Shown: positions 45,801-53,980 of the stretch, in pieces
Position numbering within the stretch: the stretch's first letter is position 1
How the letters are laid out: every line of letters starts with the position of its first letter
Assembly (NCBI RefSeq): GCF_963678635.1
Contig: NC_087063.1
Span: 21,210,701-21,274,700, forward strand
Length of the DNA: 64,000 nucleotides
DNA from: Symsagittifera roscoffensis
Taxonomy: Eukaryota > Xenacoelomorpha > Acoela > Convolutidae
Direction: 5' to 3'
Program-made: the position numbers and the translations under genes
The notes under the pieces: generated by a model
What the model was told of the DNA's origin: nothing
Databases searched by the model: none
The model's input: the letters and a program-made list of their open reading frames with translations, nothing else

Positions 45801-48800
45801 TTTCGGAGGGAAAATATGATGTGATCATATCAGCCCCGAATCGCATGATAGAAATGGAGAACCTGAGGCCACTTAAGGCTGAACTGCCTGCAGTATGGTC
45901 AGATATCTCAAACGCGATGAGAGGGTTCAAGGACCACGCGCTACACATGTTGGTGTTGGACGAAGTGCTGGGGTTGGAACTGTCCAACTTCAGTCGGCAA
46001 CTCAAACTGAAACCAGGAATAGATGACGACCATCGAGTGATTACGGCAATGTCCAACGACTTGTGGTTCCGAGCAATGGAAGTGGCGAGTGAAGACACGA
46101 GAAGAAAGAATTCACTGGAGACGAGAGCTCATCTGGAAGCGATGGTGCTGAGAACCAAGCCGGAAGCAAACCAGTGGCTACACCTGAATCCGAGAGTAGC
46201 GGCATTGGGTGCAGATGCTTTTCAGCAAGGCCCAGTAATGATCACTAAGATATACGCCTACTTGTTGAAGGAGGTGAACCTGGCGGAAAATGCCGGAGAA
46301 AAGACAGCTGAGTTCGTGAACAGAATGTGTCAGATTACTCTGGAAACCTTCTGGACCCAGGAAGTGAAAGGACAGGAGGGATTTGAAAGGACAGACAGCA
46401 TGCTAGAAGGGTTGGGAGCCGGATGGACCGCGTCCTTCTTGGCAAAAGTCTACCCGAAAGTCTCGCACTACTTGATAAAGGAATTCCTCCAAGCGGTAGT
46501 GAAAGTATCGATAGTGGAATTAATAGCCCTGTTTGTAACATTTGGAGCGGAGAATTTCGTGAAAGGACCGGTGATACTGCTTACGGATGGAATACAGAAC
46601 CTGCGACTAGATGGAATTTTGACGTTGATCGCAATAACCCACGGAAACTTGGGAGGGCTGATGAAACTGGCACGTTGTCCAGAGCAGAAGAAAGAGAGAG
46701 TGAGGAATCTGGATATGAAGAAATCCACAGACTCGTGGAACAAAATAAGAGACCTGAGACACACTCTTATCCAGTATCTCTTGCAGCAAAATCGCTTTGG
46801 AACCGGAGAAGACGAGACAATTGAAAGAGAGGAAGATGTTAGACGACATGTTGGAGGCATGCCGCTGTTAACAGATTTGAGCTTAGCTATGAGAATCGAT
46901 CCCTTGGCACTGATCAGAGGAGTCACGGAGTTCGTGACAGTGATCTATGGACCAGCAGTCACCTTTGCGTTCCCTGACGTTAAAGTGGAAGCATATAGGA
47001 GGTCGGTGTTGCACCTGAACCTCATATCGGCAGTGGACGGTAGTACACTGAACTGGTGTGAGCAGCACGCATTGCGAGAGCTCATGAGTGAAGATCTGTT
47101 ATTTGCGAAAATATCGGAGCCAGAGATGACAGTCATCAATTTTGACGATCACTTCTGTGACCGCATGGGAGAAGTAGAAAGAGGGCACATCGAGGTGTTT
47201 CCAAAGCTTTGGAATCTGAGGCCCTATGACAAAACGAATGGCGAAATGACCAGAGTGCCTCGTCTCACAGCAGCGTATCACAAGGTGAGAGAAGAGACGA
47301 AGGACTGGGGCGATTACAAGAAGCTACCCGAAGCAATCCCCGAATTCCCTCTGATAAGAAGGATGTTGCTCGGAGCAGTCTCCGTAGTACAAACTCCTAG
47401 GTTGAGAGCATTCGAAACCAATGAAAGGAGAGTAGGGAATTTCTCGGCGACGATGGATCCATACTTCGTGGGGAGAAATGCCGCCGTGTTACAGTACACA
47501 CGATTTGCGTACACGGATCAAGCGACGAGAAGGCGAATAAGCAGCGCCGCTACTCCCAAGCCTGAAGGATTTGATGAGGAATGGACACGACTAGGCTCAG
47601 CTCCAATGAGGATGAGAGGCAGGACTGAATTGCCTGAAGCCTCAGTAATCCTGACTAGTGTGAGAAAAGAGATGAAAGTTGCGGGAATATTGCAGACGAG
47701 AATTTTCCTAGCACCCTTCGGCTGCGAAGAAACTAAAGTGGTCCATGGAGAAGAGGAAGATAAATCAGCCGGTACATTGCTCATACCGAGATTCCAGGAA
47801 GAAGCTGATGATGACAAACAAGGACCATCGAACTCGAATGGGGACAAGTCAGAAGGAGATGACGGACAGGGTGGAAACCGTCAGACGGAAGAACCCATGC
47901 AACAAGATCAAGCTGGTGGGGAGGACGACAGGGCATCGACAGGAGGAACATCCAGCCTGGATTTCAATATCTTCAGTGATCTTGAGAATAATGCAGACAC
48001 GTTGGAAACGACTGAGCCAGCGGATGAAGGCATCTCGACACTGGAACCTCCGTCATCCTTTGAGGAGATGAAACGGAATTTGCCGGAGAGCAGCTCTCCT
48101 GGCAATACAAGAAATAACGATCAGAGAATCCTCATGGAATCACCTCGGAGGAGAAGAATAGAGGCCTCAGCCAGAGTACCTTTCTTGGGAACGCTACCCG
48201 AAGAAGAATGGGAAGTACATCACCGAGACCACGAGAGTAGGACGGGATGTAAGCTGGACAGAGTGGCGTTCATGGAAGAAGTCTGGACTGTGATTCAGAG
48301 CTATGGGACCCAGTCCATTCTCAAAACAGGTCTCAATCAACACTTGGTGAGAGAAGTACTTGACAAGCTTGATGAGTGTGAAGGGAGACTGAGTGAGTTA
48401 TTGATCGACTCAGCCACTGATGAGAGTGAAGCGAATTCTCCCATCAAGATGACACCGCAGGACAATGAAGGAGAGGTGGTGTACCTGTCAAGGACCAGGA
48501 GAGGAACGATGCGATCGAAAATGGTGATTGATAAAATCAATGCGATGAAAATGAAGTTAGGCAGCAGAGTGATGCCGAGGAGGATTGGAAAGACGAAAGT
48601 GGATTCGGAAATATCGATGAAAGCTGGTAACTCAGCGAAAAGAAAACGAGTTGAGGAAGTCATGGATTTGGGGCAAGGTGATTACCAATTGTCTGGCACA
48701 GATAGAATATTAACTGATATAGCGATGGTGCCACCCATTCTCATGGCGGGGTTAAAGTCAACCGGTTATAAATCCAAAAGGAGTGACCGCACTCTGACTG

Positions 48801-51751
48801 GAGCGACTTTAGAAATGGAAATACTCAGTCAATGTGGAGAGAGTAAAATGAGGGACTTCAAGCCATCTCCAATGAATCATGGAAAGGGAAGTGTTGCAGG
48901 ACAACTAACACCAGTGGAATACAACAGACTGACAGTGTCTGAGACAGTGTCGATAGATGAACCCACCGGTGGATACATGGAGATGTTGGAATACCGAAAC
49001 TCGGCTAGAGGGCATGTAATGGCCCTGGAAGAGGAAAAAGCCATGGAGGGTTATCTGGAAACAATGTTGCAAGGCACCACCCTCAAGCAGAAGGCGTACG
49101 GAACTTTGGCGTCGTCTGACGTACAGGCGGAGACGATCGAGCAGTTGGTGAGCCTTCCATGGAAAGCAGTAGTATTGAGGTATTTCGAAGAGGAAATGAG
49201 GACTACGCCAAGAATACATGCTCTCGTGGCAGTACCTTACGTAAGGACAGAATTACAACTCAGACTCGCCTGGTGCATGATGGGACTGACTAGCGAAGAA
49301 TATGATTCGGGAGAAAGGAAGAGATCAAAGGAGGAAAAAGTTTTCCTTATGACGAATCTGAGGGATCTGATAGTCCAGGAGGGAGCAGCAGTAGCGTGTG
49401 CAAAGCGGAGAGACGCTCTCTGTTTCATTCGATTCCTGATAGAGCAGATCTCAGTACCTGCATTAAGCACTTGTGTTAAAATGTTGAAGGAAGGCGATGA
49501 GCGAACGAAAGCCATGTTCTTACTAGCAATGCTGGATATGCAGCAAAGTAAACCGATGAGGGTGAACATGAAAGAACCTGAAGAATTGGAACCCATGAAA
49601 AAGATAGACGAGATCAGGAGATTCTCAAACAAGGAGTTGAGGCTCACTAAAGAATCTATGGGAGCATTGCCGAAATCCAGTGAATACTGTGGACCGATCA
49701 AGAAGAAGTCATATAGCTATGTATCCGGGATTATAGGGATGGCATACAATCCTTTCCTGAGTGAAGACATACGTGATTGCTTCTTTGATTATGAGCAGGC
49801 GGTGTTACTAAGATTCTGGACGTCCAGAATTGTGACGACTAAGAGCGTTAACAATCCACAGGCCAAATTGGGATTGGTCTTGGAAGAAGAGGTGACTGCA
49901 CCTTCAGTACCAAAATCCGACAAGAGAGTGGAATTTGGGTTGGGATTCTCAGATGAATTACTGAGAACGAGCTTGATGGCAGTGTGGGAATTGATGAAGC
50001 CATCGTGGTGTCCTAGTCCCAACGCTGACTCAATATTACGGGCGACACAGGACATACAGAGGGAACTGAATGTGGACTGTAACCTGCGTGACCTCAACAT
50101 CATATATAATGTGATGACAACAGCCTCTAAGAGCAACGGAGAAGATGGAGTGGAGTTGCCTGGCTGGGGACCAGAAGACTGGGTCAAACCTGGTAGCTGT
50201 CTGGCGGAAGTCTGTGGACTAGAGGGTCACGTTTGTGGAAGTCTAGACTGTGTGAAAACCCTGGAGAAACAACACAAGCAGTTGACGGTATTGTTTGGAA
50301 ATGTAGTGATGAAAGCAAAAACGGAAACGGAACTGATAGCAGATTGCCATGGAGGAACCGATGTGAATCTGGTGACAGCACTAGGATTCTACAGCATGTT
50401 TGGTTCTTTAGAGTCACTATTGAATCTAGAACAGAAACATGAGATGGTCACAGCCATCAGCGTAGAAGTATTCCCAGGAGTTCTGCAGACTGAGCAGAAG
50501 TATATAGGAAAATGGAGGGAAGCAATCGAAACGGAGATGAACATCAGACACAGCGAAACTTATTGTAGACCATCAGGAGCACGATATTTGGTGGGTTCAA
50601 CGTTGGCTCCAATGTGCAAGAGCAGATACCCTGTACATTTCGTGGCTGTGGACGTGAAGAGTACAAGAACGATCGTGGATCAAGCTTTCTCAGTGCCAAA
50701 GTGCGTGAGATTGGCGAGAATGTCTGAAAAGTCTTACGAGTTACTATGTAAGATGTTCTCAGCAGTTCCAGAGAGAACCAAAGAGGAGTTGGAGTCAATA
50801 CTAGGAAAGAAGTTCATGGGATATGTGAGCGGGAACTTCAGTGACTTTGAAAAACAGAAACAGAGAGGATCAACTGTCACAGATTACAATGCAGTAGATG
50901 AGAATGATGAGATCCACCGAGTGATGATGGAAGTGGAGCCATTGCTGGAAGCTTCGGGAAAACGGAATTGGAGGAGCATCATGTTGACACATGACGAGTT
51001 TCCTTGCCACTGCTTGCTGCAGACCTGGTGGTATCCCAAGCGTAGTAATCTGGTGTTGATCTGGGACTCTGGAGAGCTGCTCTCCATGGGTTTACCAGAT
51101 TCATCACAGCGCATAACAATAGTGATAGTGGGAGTTATGATGGCGATACGATGGCTGGAAGCTTATGTGAGAGAAAATAATAGACAGGAAGCACCGACGA
51201 GAGAACAATTGCAGAATTTAGATTGTCTAAAAGATTTAGATCTTTTTGAGACAATGTGCAAAGTTCTAAACATTCCGATGGAAGTGAAGAAGATATGGGC
51301 AAGAAAACGATTGATGCCATGGTTCAGAGCTAACATGACTGCATGGTTGTACGAGTATGCGAAAAAGCATATGTCGAAACATGGCAGAGTGTACAGTGAA
51401 TATCAGCTGGACATTGGGGCAGGAGCTTTCAAGCGAGCTTTCGTGACCCATCGGAATGCAGTGACCACCGCTGTGAAAAGAATTTCCAGGACGAGCGAGC
51501 GTAGTGGAAATGAGAAGGCAGAGATGCTGAAAGAAGATTTGGAGAGAAACGTGACGTTGTGTCTCCACAACAGCTTCTGTAGAAACAGAGAATCAAACGT
51601 GGATCCCCTACCTTGCTGTAAACAGAGGGTGGAAGAGCAGAAGTGTTGGAGGACGGCTTCCAACAGCGTCAGGATAGTCAATGACGTGCTACAAGACACG
51701 GAGACCGAGAGTGCAGAGTCAGCGTCACAGGAGGAGGAAATGGAGCATTGA
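42806..51751 (+). CDS. ORF2 of element A: giant protein with SGNH/GDSL hydrolase domain
   Basis: About 2,981 residues. The start chosen is the ATG at 42806; the frame is open from a TTG at 42791. Residues 1-110 form a conserved N-terminal region also seen in B; about 155-225 a coiled coil. Residues about 400-580 are an SGNH hydrolase: LILGDSL (Ser 411), AFGGA (block II Gly), LVGTNDI (Asn 460), SDGIHF (Asp 554, His 557). These four blocks define the family, which hydrolyses esters and acetyl groups. Residues about 850-1050 look like a second, weaker SGNH unit (VFAGINDHL). The rest is unrecognised. The C-terminal part has Cys/His-rich spots (CGLEGHVCGSLDC; CLHNSFCRNRE...CC) kept in B. I see no signal peptide, furin site or clear membrane anchor, so it is not a typical Env. 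Confidence 0.9.
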   Translation: MDNFNLDELMDLAEAYVGPMVDAIYRRLIERDFALEDPEVVMLLTALINILGHDNRGDRPTEVLLMAAYGERGVLDRPNMRVMRWRNGALSGSDLANEPGLGSSRTYQPGEMPMPSKPKPGLTRMHQEMNSEATSSGSPLRVAVPPKGARVTQKVQTNQTIQDLDEMNDQLRSTKKELDDMTKTMLAMEEDRDMWRKLFEDCNKKQGQEIERLRQEYKERSEQVALTTSIEKVIPARDIPRGQSPMELLTPREMSQTTETRLPAETNRVTIPDPSDTLGDPVVEQTVRKLIETAGRLVANKNAPGSGVTAPYGTIDDTGRVQLSQTIIRQGISDVTPLRGSSKITERKVRKMPAKKVSRVMDVQKNNQLKYNFTGVPETDPRACFNRATWSPAVNLQQPPLGTSHLILGDSLVRVLTNLRTSWVTTVMAFGGATIAQLYRMVELMNPGRIPSVMILVGTNDISRGSDEQEAQWESMMVCLFTTLWQKFSCAVLTVCMVPMNARNLTASGRRHNEGVMRWNNIIRNLANRNAGRMILMDIEHELRAMEQARLTSDGIHFDTIEGQAWLNRVFQERLDELEAELSDTGVLKEEGTVNDTVITTFVPPNLETRLGTVPAAINYRQQSSSESGRRTDVQDRLGEAPTRRTIHPRRRIGPVNQPNEGVAGTSRSDTRSETTSSSREERPNRGSLLWSRPMPSPWHIYKEELMKLDLQKVSFIEDARRMLNGATLSVSRLYSITGVDWLIAASINFSSTTALRFADLEGLPSNNTLGPVNARPLQDVRLNHEERNREERPGRFLTARAPIGQHVKIFKQLTTPPSHVKERVYPKQVNQDGDAQRYGGLTAIKKDESIFAAYDKAEMRKAKIMVVANSEFVYTSKSLFWPDVIMLAAVDLDLLQSVSLAIGVQRQTEMNPITIVFAGINDHLHSRGFLSRLRDPATAENAVWPAIKDILESMGEVVDATKEGTFNKVALRVVFALSPGYAYLPDGLKFVYAMVALLSEGKYDVIISAPNRMIEMENLRPLKAELPAVWSDISNAMRGFKDHALHMLVLDEVLGLELSNFSRQLKLKPGIDDDHRVITAMSNDLWFRAMEVASEDTRRKNSLETRAHLEAMVLRTKPEANQWLHLNPRVAALGADAFQQGPVMITKIYAYLLKEVNLAENAGEKTAEFVNRMCQITLETFWTQEVKGQEGFERTDSMLEGLGAGWTASFLAKVYPKVSHYLIKEFLQAVVKVSIVELIALFVTFGAENFVKGPVILLTDGIQNLRLDGILTLIAITHGNLGGLMKLARCPEQKKERVRNLDMKKSTDSWNKIRDLRHTLIQYLLQQNRFGTGEDETIEREEDVRRHVGGMPLLTDLSLAMRIDPLALIRGVTEFVTVIYGPAVTFAFPDVKVEAYRRSVLHLNLISAVDGSTLNWCEQHALRELMSEDLLFAKISEPEMTVINFDDHFCDRMGEVERGHIEVFPKLWNLRPYDKTNGEMTRVPRLTAAYHKVREETKDWGDYKKLPEAIPEFPLIRRMLLGAVSVVQTPRLRAFETNERRVGNFSATMDPYFVGRNAAVLQYTRFAYTDQATRRRISSAATPKPEGFDEEWTRLGSAPMRMRGRTELPEASVILTSVRKEMKVAGILQTRIFLAPFGCEETKVVHGEEEDKSAGTLLIPRFQEEADDDKQGPSNSNGDKSEGDDGQGGNRQTEEPMQQDQAGGEDDRASTGGTSSLDFNIFSDLENNADTLETTEPADEGISTLEPPSSFEEMKRNLPESSSPGNTRNNDQRILMESPRRRRIEASARVPFLGTLPEEEWEVHHRDHESRTGCKLDRVAFMEEVWTVIQSYGTQSILKTGLNQHLVREVLDKLDECEGRLSELLIDSATDESEANSPIKMTPQDNEGEVVYLSRTRRGTMRSKMVIDKINAMKMKLGSRVMPRRIGKTKVDSEISMKAGNSAKRKRVEEVMDLGQGDYQLSGTDRILTDIAMVPPILMAGLKSTGYKSKRSDRTLTGATLEMEILSQCGESKMRDFKPSPMNHGKGSVAGQLTPVEYNRLTVSETVSIDEPTGGYMEMLEYRNSARGHVMALEEEKAMEGYLETMLQGTTLKQKAYGTLASSDVQAETIEQLVSLPWKAVVLRYFEEEMRTTPRIHALVAVPYVRTELQLRLAWCMMGLTSEEYDSGERKRSKEEKVFLMTNLRDLIVQEGAAVACAKRRDALCFIRFLIEQISVPALSTCVKMLKEGDERTKAMFLLAMLDMQQSKPMRVNMKEPEELEPMKKIDEIRRFSNKELRLTKESMGALPKSSEYCGPIKKKSYSYVSGIIGMAYNPFLSEDIRDCFFDYEQAVLLRFWTSRIVTTKSVNNPQAKLGLVLEEEVTAPSVPKSDKRVEFGLGFSDELLRTSLMAVWELMKPSWCPSPNADSILRATQDIQRELNVDCNLRDLNIIYNVMTTASKSNGEDGVELPGWGPEDWVKPGSCLAEVCGLEGHVCGSLDCVKTLEKQHKQLTVLFGNVVMKAKTETELIADCHGGTDVNLVTALGFYSMFGSLESLLNLEQKHEMVTAISVEVFPGVLQTEQKYIGKWREAIETEMNIRHSETYCRPSGARYLVGSTLAPMCKSRYPVHFVAVDVKSTRTIVDQAFSVPKCVRLARMSEKSYELLCKMFSAVPERTKEELESILGKKFMGYVSGNFSDFEKQKQRGSTVTDYNAVDENDEIHRVMMEVEPLLEASGKRNWRSIMLTHDEFPCHCLLQTWWYPKRSNLVLIWDSGELLSMGLPDSSQRITIVIVGVMMAIRWLEAYVRENNRQEAPTREQLQNLDCLKDLDLFETMCKVLNIPMEVKKIWARKRLMPWFRANMTAWLYEYAKKHMSKHGRVYSEYQLDIGAGAFKRAFVTHRNAVTTAVKRISRTSERSGNEKAEMLKEDLERNVTLCLHNSFCRNRESNVDPLPCCKQRVEEQKCWRTASNSVRIVNDVLQDTETESAESASQEEEMEH

Positions 51752-52558
51752 TGAATGGTCGAGAAAACAAGAGGCAACAAGAAAGAAAATTAGAAGAATT
51801 TAGAAGTTTTAGAACTTCTAAACGACGAAAAAAGAAGAGAACAAAGGGATGATGAAGAAAAGTTAAAACTCAAAATTGTTTTATGTGTGTGAAAAACTCA
51901 AATGAGAAACCAAGCAACCAAGTTGTAATTGAAAGCTGAAACATTTAAGTTGAGTTTGGAAATTGTTGCATTTATAAATTTGCATTTTGGTTTTAGTTGA
52001 AGTGGCTTTAGAGACACTCACTTATTATTTATTTAGAAAGGCTTGAGGGAAGAGTATATTTAAATATTCCAGCCTGCATGATTGTTTTTAATCACTTAGG
52101 AAGACTGATCACTTTGTGGTGACATGAAAAACTTGAGTAACTTCTTGAGGAGGGAGGTTGTTGCATTGTTCTTTCTAACCACAAAGTTCCTTAGTTTTAA
52201 TATTCAGGACAATAAACAAGCAAGATTTCCGAAGGGAAGGAGCATAGTAGGATAATTTTAGCTTGTTGGTTGGCAGGACTGTCCTGCAAGCCAACACCTT
52301 TTAAATCTAGGAGAAAAAGTTTCAATCGGGATATTGACACTGGAAGTCAGAAAATATGTTTTATCTTAAGTCATATCCTCAATGTGCAGATTAATGAAAG
52401 AATTTGAAGGCTATAGTGATGTAGGATGATGCCATTTATATTCTGCAGTGAGTCGATGTGACGTAGGTAAAAGTAATTTCGTGCATTTTGTAAATTCTGT
52501 TCGATGACACTGTAACCACTTAGAACATTGCGCGATTCAATGAGGACATTGACCGGAC
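51752..52558 (+). other. 3' UTR of element A
   Basis: Non-coding. Hairpin TTTAGAAGTT-TTAG-AACTTCTAAA at 51799-51822 and a GCAGGACTGTCCTGC palindrome at 52273-52287 inside a longer TTGG...CCAA stem. Confidence 0.7.
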
Positions 52559-52571
52559 TGTCCGGGGAGTA
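52559..52571 (+). promoter_or_regulatory. 3' polypurine tract of element A
   Basis: TGTCCGGGGAGTA directly before the 3' LTR at 52572. The last two bases (TA) would be the two terminal bases that integrase removes. Confidence 0.85.
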
Positions 52572-53491
52572 TGTGACATTCGACCAGAATGACCAAAATG
52601 CAGTCTCTGCAGAATTCGGTATTTTAGCAGCAAGCCTTCCGAATTGGCGATTTAGAACGGGTAAGGACGTTATTTGAACGATTAGCCAAACGGTGAAGGC
52701 TAGAAGATTCTGGAATTCTAATTTTTAAAAATTCGAATTATGACGTCATATTTCTGAGAAACGTCAGAAACGGCCATTTTTAGCTAAAAGAGCAAGAAAA
52801 AACAGAACAACTTTATCTGCGATTACGAACAGTACGAAATCGAGACTAAAAAACTACAACGAACTACCGAACAGCAGAGGACGTTCCGAGTTGCAACTAT
52901 TGTGCTGTTACAATAGTTGCAAGGCCGTTGCGAGCAACGGTGAAGGGTAAAACCCAGCCTTCCGAGTTATTGTGAACTGGATATTAAGAAGCTTGATTCG
53001 CCGGATTCAAGAATCCGGAAGGGTCTCGGGACGTGGACTTTTATGAACTTATATTGAATTTTAGTATCCGTCATGTCCTGACTTGAATTTAATTAAGATC
53101 TTAATTCGTTTTGACAAGAATGAGGAGCTAGAAGTAGGGGGGAAAGGGTTGATCCATCTTCGATGGAGATGATGATTTTTATCTACTGAACAAAAACAAT
53201 AGTAATATAATAAGTAGTAGCCCTGTTTTTAGGAGTGACCTCGTGGTCTGGGGATACTGAGACCCAGCCATGAGCTCACTATTTTTGCATGTAATCTAGT
53301 TAATTTGAGCGTTCTGGTCGAAGCCGGAGAACAGTAACGTTTTTGTCAGCCTGATGTAAGAAAGACCACCGAAAAGTACTGGCTTGGTAGAGACGGTGAA
53401 AAACATGCAAAGCTCTGTTTAGACGCTAGCCAGTCGTCTTAAGACTTAGTTTTGTTATCCGTTGATATGTATCTTCCGGGCGAATGTTACA
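52572..53491 (+). repeat. 3' LTR of element A
   Basis: 920 bp, same as the 5' LTR except for the three positions noted for the whole element. It ends GAATGTTACA at 53491. The following bases (GGAAAGTTATTG) do not match the bases before the 5' LTR (CTCTTCT), so there is no target-site duplication. Confidence 0.97.
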
Positions 53492-53631
53492 GGAAAGTTA
53501 TTGGAAACGGTGAAAAACATGCAAAGAGACGGTGAAAAACATGCAAAGCTCTGTTTAGACGCTAGCCAGTCGTCTTAAGACTTAGTTTTGTTATCCGTTG
53601 ATATGTATCTTCCGGGCGAATGTTACAGGAA
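53492..53631. repeat. Scrambled junction with partial extra LTR end
   Basis: After GGAAAGTTATTG comes a doubled ACGGTGAAAAACATGCAAAG and then the last ~110 bp of an A-type LTR, ending again in GAATGTTACA at 53627. Next is GGAA and the resumption of B's 3' UTR at 53632. Confidence 0.85.
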
Positions 53632-53965
53632 ATTATAGGAAAGTTATTGAGTTACCCACCCTTCTCGAGCGAGTTTACTCAATCTTACCATGTCGCCACA
53701 CAGTGAAAATGTGTCTTACACAGGTTAAAAACTTCAATCGTGTTAAAATAGGTAAATATACTCACCTATGCTCTCTATTTACATACATAAATAGTCATAA
53801 CTAAAATTATTTTTTCAACAATTTAACAATTGTAACAATTTTCAAAGTTTGGTTTGACCAAACTAAATCAAAACAAAAAGTTTAATAAGTTCAATAATCA
53901 AAACTTGGTTGATTGGTTCAAGTTTTAGTACACAAAGACAATCAAGTTTTTTCTCCTTCTCTTCT
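53632..53965. repeat. 334-bp direct repeat flanking element A, right copy
   Basis: Second copy of 28574-28907. On the minus strand it starts with a purine-rich AGAAGAGAAGGAGAAAAAA stretch just downstream of B's ORF2. Confidence 0.9.
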
Positions 53966-53980
53966 CTTCTTTGTTCATCT

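Larger units (their letters stand above)
28908..53491 (+). mobile_element. Giant LTR retrotransposon A, complete, 24.6 kb
   Basis: Order: 5' LTR (28908-29827), leader (29828-32799), Gag-Pol (32800-42402), spacer, ORF2 (42806-51751), 3' UTR, PPT, 3' LTR (52572-53491). Pol order PR-RT-RH-IN is Ty3/gypsy. Both ORFs are open over their whole length and the LTRs differ at three visible positions (28928, 29002, 29336 against 52592, 52666, 53000), all A/G differences. It is therefore recent and could be active. A third large ORF after pol recalls errantiviruses and retroviruses, but the product is not an envelope protein. At 24.6 kb it is several times a normal gypsy element; giant Ty3/gypsy elements are known from planarians (Burro) and plants (Ogre), with different contents as far as I know. 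Confidence 0.95.

Noticed and set aside
42806..51751. ORF2 as a retroviral/errantiviral envelope gene
   Set aside because: There is no signal peptide, furin-type site with fusion peptide or clear C-terminal membrane anchor, and it has enzyme-like SGNH motifs and is far too long.
53940..53980. Purine-rich tract after B's ORF2 as B's polypurine tract
   Set aside because: It is not followed by an LTR, and the true PPT/LTR junction homologous to A's was found at 28209-28222.
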